From Streptomyces diastatochromogenes (GTDB lineage Bacteria > Actinomycetota > Actinomycetes > Streptomycetales > Streptomycetaceae), in the NCBI RefSeq assembly GCF_002242805.1, contig NZ_MCGQ01000012.1:124001-188000 (forward strand): 64,000 bases of DNA. Direction: 5' to 3'. The translations under genes were made by a program, and so were the position numbers. Positions 31,956-41,052 of this stretch are shown here, piece after piece. Position 1 is the stretch's first letter, and each line of letters opens with the position of its first letter. A model generated the notes under the pieces. It was not told the DNA's origin. It was given only the letters and a program-made list of their open reading frames with translations, and searched no databases.

Positions 31956-33353
31956 GTGACCAGACTCAGCGTCGAGATGCTGGCAGCGGACACCGTCCAG
32001 CCCATCACCTCGGCCGGCCACGTCCAGCTCGGCATCGCCGTCCTGGTGGGCATCGCCACCATCGTCCTGCTCATCACCAAGTTCAAGCTCCATGCCTTCC
32101 TGGCGCTGACCATCGGGTCGCTGGTCCTCGGGGCCGTCGCCGGGGCACCGCTCGACAAGGCCATCGTCAGCTTCACCACCGGGCTCGGCACCACCGTGGC
32201 CGGCGTGGGCGTCCTGATCGCGCTCGGGGCGATCCTGGGCAAGCTCCTCGCCGACTCCGGCGGCGCCGACCAGATCGTCGACACGATCCTTGCCAAGGCG
32301 GGCGGGCGTGCGATGCCCTGGGCGATGGTGCTGATCGCCTCCGTCGTCGGCCTGCCGCTGTTCTTCGAGGTCGGCATCGTGCTGCTGATCCCGGTCGTGC
32401 TGATGGTCGCCAAGCGCGGCAACTACTCCGTGATGCGCATCGGCATCCCGGCGCTGGCCGGTCTGTCCGTGATGCACGGCCTGATCCCGCCGCACCCCGG
32501 CCCGCTGGTCGCGATCGACGCGGTCGGCGCCAACCTGGGCGTCACCCTGGCCCTCGGCATCCTCGTCGCCATACCCACGGTGATCATCGCCGGCCCCGTC
32601 TTCTCCCGGTTCGCCGCCCGCTGGGTGGACGTCCCGGCCCCCGACCGCATGCTCCCGCAGCGCGCCTCCGAGGAACTGGAGCGTCGGCCCGGCTTCGGCG
32701 CGACGCTCGCCACCATGCTGCTGCCGGTGGTGCTGATGCTGTCCAAGGCCCTGGTGGACATCGTCGTCGACGACCCCACGAACATCAACCAGCGGGTCTT
32801 CGACATCATCGGCTCGCCGCTGATCGCGCTGCTCGCCGCCGTGCTGGTCGGCTTCTTCACACTGGGCCGGGCCGCCGGGTTCGGCAAGGAGCGGCTCCAG
32901 CAGACGGTCGACAAGGGCCTGATGCCCATCGCGGGCATCCTGCTGATCGTCGGCGCGGGCGGCGGCTTCAAGCAGACGCTGATCGACTCCGGCGTCGGCC
33001 AGATGATCCTGGACATCTCCAAGGACTGGTCGATCCCGGCGCTGCTGCTGGCCTGGCTCATCGCGGTGGCGATCCGGCTGGCCACCGGCTCGGCGACGGT
33101 GGCGACGATCTCCGCGGCCGGTCTGGTCGCGCCGCTCGCGGCCGACATGTCGACCACCCACACCGCCCTGCTGGTCCTCGCCATCGGCGCCGGCTCGCTC
33201 TTCTTCAGCCATGTCAACGACGCCGGCTTCTGGCTGGTCAAGGAGTACTTCGGGCTGAGCGTCGGGCAGACCGTCAAGACCTGGTCGGTGATGGAGACGA
33301 TCATCTCGGTGGTCGCCGGCGGTCTGGTCCTGCTGTTGTCCCTGGTGATCTAG
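31956..33353 (+). CDS. gntT: Gluconate/idonate permease, GntP family
   Basis: A 465-residue integral membrane protein with about 12-14 transmembrane helices. Family signatures include LPLFFEVGIVLLIPVVLMVAK, LSVMHGLIPPHPGPLVAIDA and LATGSATVATISAAGLVAPL, with SHVNDAGFWLVKEYFGLSV near the C terminus. It is a proton symporter for gluconate or idonate. GTG 31956 follows the kinase stop by 39 bases; idnO follows after 13 bases. Confidence 0.94.
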   Translation: MTRLSVEMLAADTVQPITSAGHVQLGIAVLVGIATIVLLITKFKLHAFLALTIGSLVLGAVAGAPLDKAIVSFTTGLGTTVAGVGVLIALGAILGKLLADSGGADQIVDTILAKAGGRAMPWAMVLIASVVGLPLFFEVGIVLLIPVVLMVAKRGNYSVMRIGIPALAGLSVMHGLIPPHPGPLVAIDAVGANLGVTLALGILVAIPTVIIAGPVFSRFAARWVDVPAPDRMLPQRASEELERRPGFGATLATMLLPVVLMLSKALVDIVVDDPTNINQRVFDIIGSPLIALLAAVLVGFFTLGRAAGFGKERLQQTVDKGLMPIAGILLIVGAGGGFKQTLIDSGVGQMILDISKDWSIPALLLAWLIAVAIRLATGSATVATISAAGLVAPLAADMSTTHTALLVLAIGAGSLFFSHVNDAGFWLVKEYFGLSVGQTVKTWSVMETIISVVAGGLVLLLSLVI

Positions 33354-33366
33354 GAGCGGTACGGCG

Positions 33367-34131
33367 ATGACGGCTCACCCTCTCTTCGACATCGGCGGCC
33401 GTACGGCCCTGGTCACCGGCTCCAGTCGCGGCATCGGACTCGCGCTGGCCCGGGGCCTGGCGGAGGCCGGCTGCACGGTGGTCCTCAACGGGCGCGACCC
33501 GGACCGGTTGGCCGACGCGGCCGCCTCGCTGCCCGGCGACCGGGTGCACACGGCGGCCTTCGACGTGACCGACGGTCCGTCCGTGGCCGCCGGCATCGCG
33601 GACGTCGAGGAGCGGGTGGGCCCGCTCGACATCCTCGTCAACAACGCGGGCATGCAACTGCGCGCCCCGCTGCTGGAGTTCACGGACACGGACTGGCACC
33701 GGATCCTGGACACCAACCTCACCAGCGCGTTCCTGGTCGGCCGGGAGACCGCCCGGCGGATGACGGAACGCGGCCACGGCAAGATCATCAACATCTGCTC
33801 GCTGCAGAGCGAGGTGGCACGGCCGGGCATCGCGCCCTACGCCGCCACCAAGGGCGCGCTGAAGATGCTCACCAAGGGCATGTGCGCCGACTGGGGCCCG
33901 TACGGCGTCCAGGTCAACGGGCTCGGACCCGGCTACATCGAGACCGAGCTGACCAGACCCCTCGTCGAGGACGAGGAGTTCAGCGCCTGGGTGCGTCGCC
34001 GCACCCCGGCCGGCCGCTGGGGGCGTACCGAGGACCTGGTGGGCGGGGTGCTCTTCCTCGCCTCGCCCGCCGCCGACTTCGTCAGCGGGCAGGTCCTGTA
34101 CGTCGACGGCGGTATGACGAGCGTGCTCTGA
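33367..34131 (+). CDS. idnO: 5-keto-D-gluconate 5-reductase (SDR)
   Basis: A 254-residue SDR: ALVTGSSRGIGLALARGLAE (TGxxxGIG), DILVNNAGMQLRAPLLEF, Ser in INICSLQSEV, YAATK (Tyr-x3-Lys) and GPGYIETELTRPL. The pattern MQLRAPLLEF/WHRILDTNLTSAF is that of gluconate 5-dehydrogenase/IdnO. In an operon with GntK, GntP and an idonate dehydrogenase it should reduce 5-ketogluconate to gluconate. Confidence 0.9.
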   Translation: MTAHPLFDIGGRTALVTGSSRGIGLALARGLAEAGCTVVLNGRDPDRLADAAASLPGDRVHTAAFDVTDGPSVAAGIADVEERVGPLDILVNNAGMQLRAPLLEFTDTDWHRILDTNLTSAFLVGRETARRMTERGHGKIINICSLQSEVARPGIAPYAATKGALKMLTKGMCADWGPYGVQVNGLGPGYIETELTRPLVEDEEFSAWVRRRTPAGRWGRTEDLVGGVLFLASPAADFVSGQVLYVDGGMTSVL

Positions 34132-34145
34132 AAGGGGCGGCGGAC

Positions 34146-35171
34146 ATGCTGGGTTGTGTGATCCACGGCGCGGGGGAGCTGCGGGTGGCGGAGCTGCCGG
34201 TCCCCGAACCCGGGCCGGGCCAGGCCCTGGTGGCCGTCCGGTACGGCGGTGTGTGCGGCTCCGACCTGCACTACTGGCGGCACGGCGGGGTCGGCGACTT
34301 CCGGCTCAGGGAGCCGATGGTGCTCGGGCACGAGGTCGTGGGCACCGTGGTCGCCTACGGCGCCGGAGCCACCGGCCCGGCCCCGGGTACGGCGGTCGCC
34401 GTGCACCCCGCGACCCCCTGCGGGCGCTGCCCGGAGTGCGGCGCCGGGCGGGCGAACGTGTGCCGGGACACCCGCTACCTCGGCAGCGCGGCCCGTTTCC
34501 CGCATGTGCAGGGCGGGTTCGCCGGTCAGGTGGCCGTACCGGCCGGGCAGTTGAGGCCACTGCCGGACGGGCTCGCGCTGCGGCGGGCGGCGCTCGCCGA
34601 GCCGCTCGCGGTGGCCCTGCACGCGGTGCGGCGGGCCGGGGACGTGTCCGGCCGGCATGTGCTGGTGACCGGGGCCGGGCCGATCGGCTGCCTGGTGGTC
34701 GCGGCGGCCAAGGCGGCCGGCGCGGCACGGGTGACGGCGACCGACCTGCTGCCCGAAGCCCTCGCCTACGCGGCCGCCGCCGGGGCCGACACCCTCGTAC
34801 GGGCCGACGACCCGGACGACACCGGGTGGCCGGCCGAGGCGGACGTGGCCGTGGAGGCGTCCGGGGCGGCGGCCGGCCTGGACACCTGCCTGCGGCTGGT
34901 ACGGCGCGGCGGTGTGGTCGTCCAGCTCGGGATGCTGCCGCCGGGGCCGAGCCCCTTCCCCGGGAACCTGCTGGTGAGCCGGGAGATCGAGCTGCGCGGC
35001 GCCTTCCGCTTCGACACCGAGTTCGACGAGGCACTGCACCTGCTCGCGGCTCGCCCCGAGTTCGACGGGCTGATCAGCGCGGTGGTCCCGGTACAGGAGG
35101 CCGAGGCGGCGTTCACCCTGGCCGCCGACCGGAGCCGGTCGTGCAAGGTGCTGCTGGAGTTCGGCGACTAG
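34146..35171 (+). CDS. idnD: L-idonate 5-dehydrogenase (zinc MDR)
   Basis: A 341-residue zinc-type dehydrogenase. Catalytic zinc ligands appear in GGVCGSDLHYWRHGG and VLGHEVVGTV; structural zinc in CGRCPECGAGRANVC; the Rossmann motif is VTGAGPIGCLVVAAAKAAGA. The LHYWRHGGVGDF segment matches IdnD. It converts L-idonate to 5-ketogluconate. Its stop codon shares bases with the convergent M1 peptidase stop (CTAG at 35168-35171). Confidence 0.9.
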   Translation: MLGCVIHGAGELRVAELPVPEPGPGQALVAVRYGGVCGSDLHYWRHGGVGDFRLREPMVLGHEVVGTVVAYGAGATGPAPGTAVAVHPATPCGRCPECGAGRANVCRDTRYLGSAARFPHVQGGFAGQVAVPAGQLRPLPDGLALRRAALAEPLAVALHAVRRAGDVSGRHVLVTGAGPIGCLVVAAAKAAGAARVTATDLLPEALAYAAAAGADTLVRADDPDDTGWPAEADVAVEASGAAAGLDTCLRLVRRGGVVVQLGMLPPGPSPFPGNLLVSREIELRGAFRFDTEFDEALHLLAARPEFDGLISAVVPVQEAEAAFTLAADRSRSCKVLLEFGD

Positions 35172-36589
35172 ACGGCCGCCCGCGAGCCCAGCATCGGCAG
35201 CGGCGGCAGCACCGCCCCGTACACCCACGCCTTGAACAGCCCGTCCAGCGGCTCGTCCGCGAACCGGGCCACGTGCGCGGTGAACACCGATGTCGTCACC
35301 GACCCGTTCCGGTGCAGCCGTACCCAGCTGCGCAGCATGAGGAAGAACGCGTCGTCGCCCAGCGCGCAGCGCACCGCGTGCAGGGTCAGGCCGCCGCGCT
35401 CGTAGAGCCGGTCGTCGAACATCGACTTGCGGCCCGGGTCGGCCAGCCGGAGGTCCTGCGGCAGCGTGGACAGCAACCGGTGTGCGACGGCGGCCAGTTG
35501 CTGGGCGCTGCGGCCGCCCGAGCGCTCGGACCACAGCCACTCCGCGTACTTGGCGAAGCCCTCGTTCAGCCAGATGTGCCGCCAGTCGGCGATGGACACA
35601 CAGTTGCCGAACCACTGGTGCGCCAGCTCGTGCGCCACCAGCCGCTCCGAACCCCGGGCGCCGTCCACGTGGTTGGAGCCGAACAGCGACAACCCCTGTG
35701 CCTCGACGGGCACATCGAGTTCCTCCTCGGTCACCGCGACCGCGTACTCGTCGAACGGGTACGGCCCGAACAGCTCCTGGAACAGCTCCATCATCGCGGG
35801 CTGCCGCGCGAAGTCCCGGGAGAACTCGGGCAGCAGATGCGCGGGGATGTGCCCGTGCTGCGGGATGCCGCCCGGTCCCGGGTCGCCCAGCAGCACCGTC
35901 TGGAACTTGCCGATCGCCAGACCGACGAGATAACTGGACGTGGGCGCGGCCTGCTCATACACCCAGGTGGTCGTCGAGGCCTTCGTCGTACGGGTCAGCA
36001 GGCGCCCGCCCGCGACCACCGCGTACGCGGACGGCGTGGTGACCGAGATCAGGTACGACGCCTTGTCGGCCGGCCGGTCGTTGCACGGGTACCAGGACGG
36101 CGCCCCGATCGGCTGGCTCGCCACCAGCGCCCCGTCCGACAGCTCCTCCCAGCCGATCCCGCCCCAGGGCGTCGCCACCGGCTTGGGGTTGCCGGACCAG
36201 TGCACCTCGACCGTGAACGCGGCCCCGGCCCGCACGGGCTTGGCCGGGCGGATGCGCAGCCTGCCGCCCCGGTGCGTGTAGTGCGGCTGCCGGCCGTCCA
36301 CCCGCACCCGGCCGATCTTGAAGTCGGCCAGGTTGAGCTGGAACTCGGTGAGCGCCGTCCGCCCCGCGATCGCATTGATCCGAGCCGTGCCCGCCAGCCG
36401 GTTCGGACCCGGGCGGTAGTCCAGCGTGATCTCGTAGCGGTGCACCCGGTAGCGGGAGTCACCGTTGTCCGGGAAGTACGGGTCCGGGCCGACCGACTGC
36501 TGAACTGCCACTGCTGTGTCCGCTCCCTGCGCTGTGCCACCACTCCGTGCCGGTCGACCGCCCACCGGCCCCGAAAAGGCTGCGCTCAC
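35168..36589 (-). CDS. M1-family zinc metallopeptidase, coupled to pls-like gene
   Basis: A 473-residue aminopeptidase-like protein from GTG 36589, which overlaps the stop of the upstream Pls-type synthetase (GTGA). The zinc site HELAHQWFGN (His320-Glu321...His324) with NEGFAKY (Glu343) is intact. The exopeptidase GxMEN motif is replaced by VEAQGLSLFG. It has an N-terminal M1 beta domain (YRVHRYEITLDY) but lacks the usual C-terminal helical domain and any signal peptide. Known epsilon-poly-lysine producers carry a poly-lysine-degrading M1-type peptidase gene with pls (from memory), so trimming or self-protection is plausible here. Confidence 0.88.
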   Translation of the reverse strand: MSAAFSGPVGGRPARSGGTAQGADTAVAVQQSVGPDPYFPDNGDSRYRVHRYEITLDYRPGPNRLAGTARINAIAGRTALTEFQLNLADFKIGRVRVDGRQPHYTHRGGRLRIRPAKPVRAGAAFTVEVHWSGNPKPVATPWGGIGWEELSDGALVASQPIGAPSWYPCNDRPADKASYLISVTTPSAYAVVAGGRLLTRTTKASTTTWVYEQAAPTSSYLVGLAIGKFQTVLLGDPGPGGIPQHGHIPAHLLPEFSRDFARQPAMMELFQELFGPYPFDEYAVAVTEEELDVPVEAQGLSLFGSNHVDGARGSERLVAHELAHQWFGNCVSIADWRHIWLNEGFAKYAEWLWSERSGGRSAQQLAAVAHRLLSTLPQDLRLADPGRKSMFDDRLYERGGLTLHAVRCALGDDAFFLMLRSWVRLHRNGSVTTSVFTAHVARFADEPLDGLFKAWVYGAVLPPLPMLGSRAAV

Positions 36590-39500
36590 GGACGCCACGC
36601 CTCGATCGGGTTACCCAGCCAGCGGGTGTCGTCCGGGACGGACTCCGCGGCCATGACGAGCGACGCGGGACCCAGGGTCGTACGGGCCCCGATCGTGCTG
36701 CCGGGCAGCACGATCCCGCCAGGGCCCAGCGTGGCGCCCTCACGGAGGACCACAGTATCCGTCCGCAAGATCCGGTCGTGGAAGAGGTGAGTCTGCAGGA
36801 CGCAGCCGCGGTTCACGGTGGACCCGTCCGCCAGCGTCACCAGGTCGGCCTCCGGCAGCCAGTAGCTCTCCACCCACACGCCCTTGCCGATGCGGGCGCC
36901 GAGCCCGCGCAGCCACGCCGTCATCACCGGCGTCCCCGGCACGGCCCCGGCCAGCCACGGCACCGCCAGCACCTCGACGAACGTGTCCGCCAGCTCGTTG
37001 CGCCACACGAAGGAACTCCACAGCGGATGCTCCCCGGCGCGGTGCCGCCCCACCAGCAGCCACTTCGCCACGACCGACGCGAGCGCGGCCGCGGCCCCGG
37101 CCGCGAGCAGCACCAGCCCCGACAGCAGCGGCACCCACGGCCCCAGCGCACACAGCGCCGCCACCGTCAGCACGGCCAGCGCCGCCGAGCAGAAGACCGG
37201 CACGATCCGGCACAGCTCCACCAGACCGCGCGCCCACAGCAGCCGGGCGGGCGGCTCGTACGTCCGGCTCTGGTCCCCGCCGGCGGCGCTGCGCGGCAGC
37301 TTCACCGGCGGCAGCCCCAGATACGAGGTGCCCTTCTTCGCCTTCTTCGGCGTCGCCGACAGCACGCCGACCAGACCGCCGTCCGGCACGCTCCGCCCCG
37401 GCGCGGTCATTCCCGAGTTCCCGAGGAAGGCCCGCCGCCCGATCTCCGCGTGTCCGATCCGCACCCAGCCGCCACCCAGCTCGTACGGCGCGGTCAGCGT
37501 GTCGTCCGCCAGGAAGGCCCCGTCGCCGACGGTGGTCAGGCTCGGCAGCGCGAGCACGGTCGACACCTCGGCACCCCGCCCGACACGCATCCCCAGCAGC
37601 CGCAGCCACACCGGCGTGACCAGGCCCGCGTACAGCGGGAACAGCGTCTCCCGGGACCGGTCCATCAGCTGCGTCACGGTCCACGCCTGCCAGCCGACCC
37701 GGCTGTGCGTCGGATGCGTGCCCTCGCGCAGCCCCAGGCTGAGCAACCGTACGGCGACCAGGATCAGCAGCGCGTATACCAGGCCGTAGGCGAGCGTGGC
37801 GGGGACGAGCCCGAGCGCGGCCCCGCGCAGCGCCTGGGCCGGAGAGCTGCCGGGCGTCACGAAGACCCGGGCGACCAGCAGCGCGACCACGCCCGCGAGC
37901 AGCGGCAGGGCGCTGAGCGCGATGCCGGTCACGCCGTACATGACCCGCCAGTACGTACCCCGCTGCGGCCGCTCCTTCGGCCAGTTGCGCTTGGCCTTGC
38001 CGAGCTTGACCGCGGGTGCGCCCGCCCACCGCTGACCGGTGGGCACCTGCCCCGTGACCGCCGACCCCGGCGCCACCTCGGCCCGCTTGCCGACGCGCGC
38101 GCCCGGAAACAGCATGCTGCGCGTCCCGACGACGGCGTGCGCGCCGACCTTCACCGGACCGACCTCCAGCCGGTCACCGTCCAGCCAGTACCCGCGCAGG
38201 TCCACCTCGGACTCCACGGCGGCCCCGCGCCCCAGCCGCAGAAGGCCGGTGACCGGCGGCAGCGAGTGCAGGTCCACATCGGGCCCGATCTTGGCGCCCA
38301 GCGCCCGCGCGTACCGCTCCAGCCACGATCCGGTCAGCGAGGTGGCCCCGCTGAACTCGGCCAGCCGCTCGGCGGTCCACAGCCGCAGATGCACGCTCCC
38401 GCCCCGCGGGTACCGCCCGGGCGTAAGGCCCCGCAGCAGCAGCCGCGCCCCGCCCGCAGCGAGCGCGATCCGGCCGGGCGGGCTGAAGAACAGCAGCGCA
38501 CCGGCCGCGAGCAGCCACCAGGGGGCGGTCGGCAGCCAGGCGTACCCGGGCAGCAGGTTCCCGGCGGCGGCCAGGACCACCGTCCAGCGCACCCCGAGCA
38601 GCGTGACCAGCGGGACGAGCACCAGGAGCTGGACGGCCTGCGCGCGCACCGGCACCGGCGCGATCGTGCGCTGCGCGCCGTCGTCCTGCGCCGAGGCCTC
38701 CAGACGCCGGGCCAGCTTGCGCAGCGTGGGCTGCTGGTAGATGTCGAGGACGGCGGCGCTCGGGTAGCGGGTGCGCAGCCGGGTGGTGAGCTGGGCGGCG
38801 GCCAGGCTGCCGCCGCCGATCGCGAAGAAGTCGTCGGAGGCGCTGGTCACCGGGATGCCCAGCACCTCGGCCCACTGCTCGGCGAGCCAGGCCTCGGTGC
38901 CGTACAGGTCGGCCTTGGGGGCCTCCACGCCCTCCAGCGGCCAGGGCAGGGCGTTCCGGTCGACCTTCCCGGACGTCCGGGTCGGCAGCTCGGCGACGGG
39001 CGCGAGCAGCGGCACCAGCGCGGCCGGCAGCTCCGCGCGCAGCTTCTCGACGGCGGCCGCGTGGTCCCAGCCGTCCTGGGTGACGACGTACCCGACGAGG
39101 AGCTGGTTGCCGCTGCGGGCGGTCCGCACGGCGGCCGCGGCCCCCGCCACACCGGGCAGCGCCTGCAGCGCGGCATCCACCTCGCCCAGCTCGATCCGCC
39201 GCCCGCCGAGCTTGATCTGCTCGTCGGCCCGCCCCAGGAAGACCAGCCCCTCGGGCTCGGCCTTGACCAGGTCACCGCTGCGGTACGCCCGCTCCCAGCC
39301 CAGCGACTCCAGCGGCGCGTACTTCTCCGCGTCCTTCTCGGGATCGAGATACCGCGCGAGCCCGACCCCGCCGATCACCAACTGCCCGCTGTCGCCCATC
39401 GGAACGGGCTCTCCGCCCTCGTCGACGACGGCCAGCTCCCAGCCGTTCAGCGGCAGCCCGATCCGCACCGGCCCCTCACCGGTCATCAGCGCCGCACAGG

Positions 39501-40446
39501 CCACGACGGTCGCCTCGGTCGGCCCGTAGGTGTTCCACACCTCGCGCCCCTCCGTGACCAGCCGCTGCGCCAGCTCGGGCGGGCAGGCCTCGCCGCCGAA
39601 GATCAGCAGCCGTACGTCGTTGAGGGTCTCGGGCTCCCACAGCGCGGCCAGCGTCGGCACGGTCGAGACGACGGTGATCTCCTGCTCGACCAGCCACGGC
39701 CCCAGATCGGCACCGCTCCTGACCTGCGACCGGGGCACGGGCACCAGACAGGCGCCGTACCGCCAGGCCAGCCACATCTCCTCGCAGGACGCGTCGAACG
39801 CCACGGACAGCCCCGCCATGACCCGGTCCCCGGGCCCGATCGGCTCCTCGGCCAGGAACAACGCGGCCTCGGCATCGACGAACGCGGCGGCGCTGCGGTG
39901 CGTGACGGCCACGCCCTTCGGCTTCCCGGTGGACCCGGAGGTGAAGATGATCCAGGCGTCGTTCTCGACACCGGGCCGGGCGGCCGGGGCCTCGGAGGTG
40001 CCCTTGACGGTGACCTGGTGTCCCGCCCCGATGACGGCCCGTACCTCGGCCTCCCCGAACACCAACTCGGCCCGCTCGTCCGGGTCCTCGGCGTCGACGG
40101 GGACATAGGCGGCGCCGGCGGCGAGAACGGCGAGAATCGCGACGTACAGCTCATTGGTCCCCGAGGGAACCCGCACCCCGACCCGGTCCCCGAGCCCGAC
40201 CCCCGCATCGGCGAGCCGCAGCCGCAGCCGTTCCACCTCCACGGCCAGCCCACGGTAGGTGAGACGGTGGGTGCCGTCGTCCAGCGCGAGTTCCTCCGGG
40301 TACGACCGCACGGACGCGTCGAAGACGTCGACCAGCGTGCGCGGCGAGGCGGCGGGCCCGGCGGAGAAGCGTGCCCTGTCGCCGAACTGCGTGCGGATCT
40401 CTTCGTCGAGCAGGCCGAGAGCACTGCTCTCGTCTATGGCTGCCAT
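36586..40446 (-). CDS. Pls/PosA-type single-module NRPS with C-terminal membrane and LbH domains
   Basis: A 1286-residue protein close in size to epsilon-poly-lysine synthetase (about 1300). Residues 20-505 are an adenylation domain: IIFTSGSTGKPKG (A3), FDASCEEMW (A4), NTYGPTEATV (A5), YRSGDLVK (A7), GRRIELGEVD (A8), TSGKVDRNAL with Lys494 (A10). A carrier domain follows with IGGGSLAAAQL, Ser547 as the phosphopantetheine site. Then come several transmembrane helices interleaved with three left-handed beta-helix acyltransferase-like regions (PGARVGKRAEVAPGSAVTG; HAEIGRRAFLGNSGM; GGIVLPGSTIGARTTLG). There is no condensation or thioesterase domain. My reading of the specificity pocket is D-A-E-T-I-G-T-V-V-K, close to the lysine code I remember for bacitracin synthetase. 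Confidence 0.92.
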   Translation of the reverse strand: MAAIDESSALGLLDEEIRTQFGDRARFSAGPAASPRTLVDVFDASVRSYPEELALDDGTHRLTYRGLAVEVERLRLRLADAGVGLGDRVGVRVPSGTNELYVAILAVLAAGAAYVPVDAEDPDERAELVFGEAEVRAVIGAGHQVTVKGTSEAPAARPGVENDAWIIFTSGSTGKPKGVAVTHRSAAAFVDAEAALFLAEEPIGPGDRVMAGLSVAFDASCEEMWLAWRYGACLVPVPRSQVRSGADLGPWLVEQEITVVSTVPTLAALWEPETLNDVRLLIFGGEACPPELAQRLVTEGREVWNTYGPTEATVVACAALMTGEGPVRIGLPLNGWELAVVDEGGEPVPMGDSGQLVIGGVGLARYLDPEKDAEKYAPLESLGWERAYRSGDLVKAEPEGLVFLGRADEQIKLGGRRIELGEVDAALQALPGVAGAAAAVRTARSGNQLLVGYVVTQDGWDHAAAVEKLRAELPAALVPLLAPVAELPTRTSGKVDRNALPWPLEGVEAPKADLYGTEAWLAEQWAEVLGIPVTSASDDFFAIGGGSLAAAQLTTRLRTRYPSAAVLDIYQQPTLRKLARRLEASAQDDGAQRTIAPVPVRAQAVQLLVLVPLVTLLGVRWTVVLAAAGNLLPGYAWLPTAPWWLLAAGALLFFSPPGRIALAAGGARLLLRGLTPGRYPRGGSVHLRLWTAERLAEFSGATSLTGSWLERYARALGAKIGPDVDLHSLPPVTGLLRLGRGAAVESEVDLRGYWLDGDRLEVGPVKVGAHAVVGTRSMLFPGARVGKRAEVAPGSAVTGQVPTGQRWAGAPAVKLGKAKRNWPKERPQRGTYWRVMYGVTGIALSALPLLAGVVALLVARVFVTPGSSPAQALRGAALGLVPATLAYGLVYALLILVAVRLLSLGLREGTHPTHSRVGWQAWTVTQLMDRSRETLFPLYAGLVTPVWLRLLGMRVGRGAEVSTVLALPSLTTVGDGAFLADDTLTAPYELGGGWVRIGHAEIGRRAFLGNSGMTAPGRSVPDGGLVGVLSATPKKAKKGTSYLGLPPVKLPRSAAGGDQSRTYEPPARLLWARGLVELCRIVPVFCSAALAVLTVAALCALGPWVPLLSGLVLLAAGAAAALASVVAKWLLVGRHRAGEHPLWSSFVWRNELADTFVEVLAVPWLAGAVPGTPVMTAWLRGLGARIGKGVWVESYWLPEADLVTLADGSTVNRGCVLQTHLFHDRILRTDTVVLREGATLGPGGIVLPGSTIGARTTLGPASLVMAAESVPDDTRWLGNPIEAWRP

Positions 40447-40738
40447 CGGTCCTCGCGTCTCGATCCCGGAAGCCTCCGGGGCGCTGGCGGGCCCGCAGGT
40501 CTGCCTGGGGTTGTCCGACTCCAGCTCGGTAACAAACCGGAAATCTTAGTACGACGCTAGGCTTCCGCTCTTGGTCGGGCCACTCGGGAGGGCTGTACGG
40601 GTGTGCGCGGAGCACCGGCCCGAGGTTGCTGACCTGCGGATCTTCGCGCGGGACGAGACATGCCCCACACACACCGCCAAGGAGCGGACATTCAGGGGCA
40701 GTTCGCGCAGCCAGAGCCTCGCCAAGGCGGGAAAAGCA
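40447..40738. other. Upstream region of pls-like gene
   Basis: About 290 bases between the synthetase start and the tRNA terminator. The part next to 40530-40560 is AT-rich for this genome (aacaaaccggaaatcttagta), so the synthetase promoter is probably there on the minus strand. I see no further gene or repeat. Confidence 0.5.
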
Positions 40739-40765
40739 GAGGGCCCCTGATGAACAGGGGCCCTC
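40739..40765 (-). terminator. Rho-independent terminator of tRNA-Leu
   Basis: Perfect 11-bp arms GAGGGCCCCTG (40739-40749) and CAGGGGCCCTC (40755-40765), 5-base loop; on the minus strand it is followed by tctgcttttcc, giving a T-rich tail. It starts 6 bases past the tRNA 3' end. Confidence 0.9.
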
Positions 40766-40770
40766 GCTGG

Positions 40771-40855
40771 TGTCCGAGGGGGGACTTGAACCCCCACGCC
40801 CGATAAAGGGCACTAGCACCTCAAGCTAGCGCGTCTGCCATTCCGCCACCCGGAC
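40771..40855 (-). tRNA. tRNA-Leu (anticodon GAG)
   Basis: An 85-nt class-II tRNA on the minus strand. The 5' GTCCGGG pairs with 3' CTCGGAC plus discriminator A. The anticodon arm is CTAGC-TTGAGGT-GCTAG, giving anticodon GAG. A long variable arm follows (gccctttatcgggc), and the T arm is GGGGG-TTCAAGT-CCCCC. CCA is not encoded, as usual in Streptomyces. Confidence 0.96.
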
Positions 40856-41052
40856 AAGGTGTCTGTCGTGCGGGGCTTCCCCCGCGGCGACGAAGGAAAC
40901 ATTACCAGGCTTTCGGGGGTGGCTGATCACACCCCGTTCCGCCCTCCGATCCCGCGTGAACGGCGTGTGACGGGCCGGGACCGGTCTTGGGTCCCGGGCC
41001 GGGCCGGAGGGAGGATGAGGACGACCACCAGCAGACAGCGGGAGGAAGCAGC

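Noticed and set aside
36547-40560. 1337-codon open frame on the plus strand opposite the Pls-type gene
   Set aside because: It is an antisense frame created by the high GC content; composition is Arg/Gly/Pro/Gln-rich and has no recognisable domain, while the minus-strand protein has full NRPS motifs.
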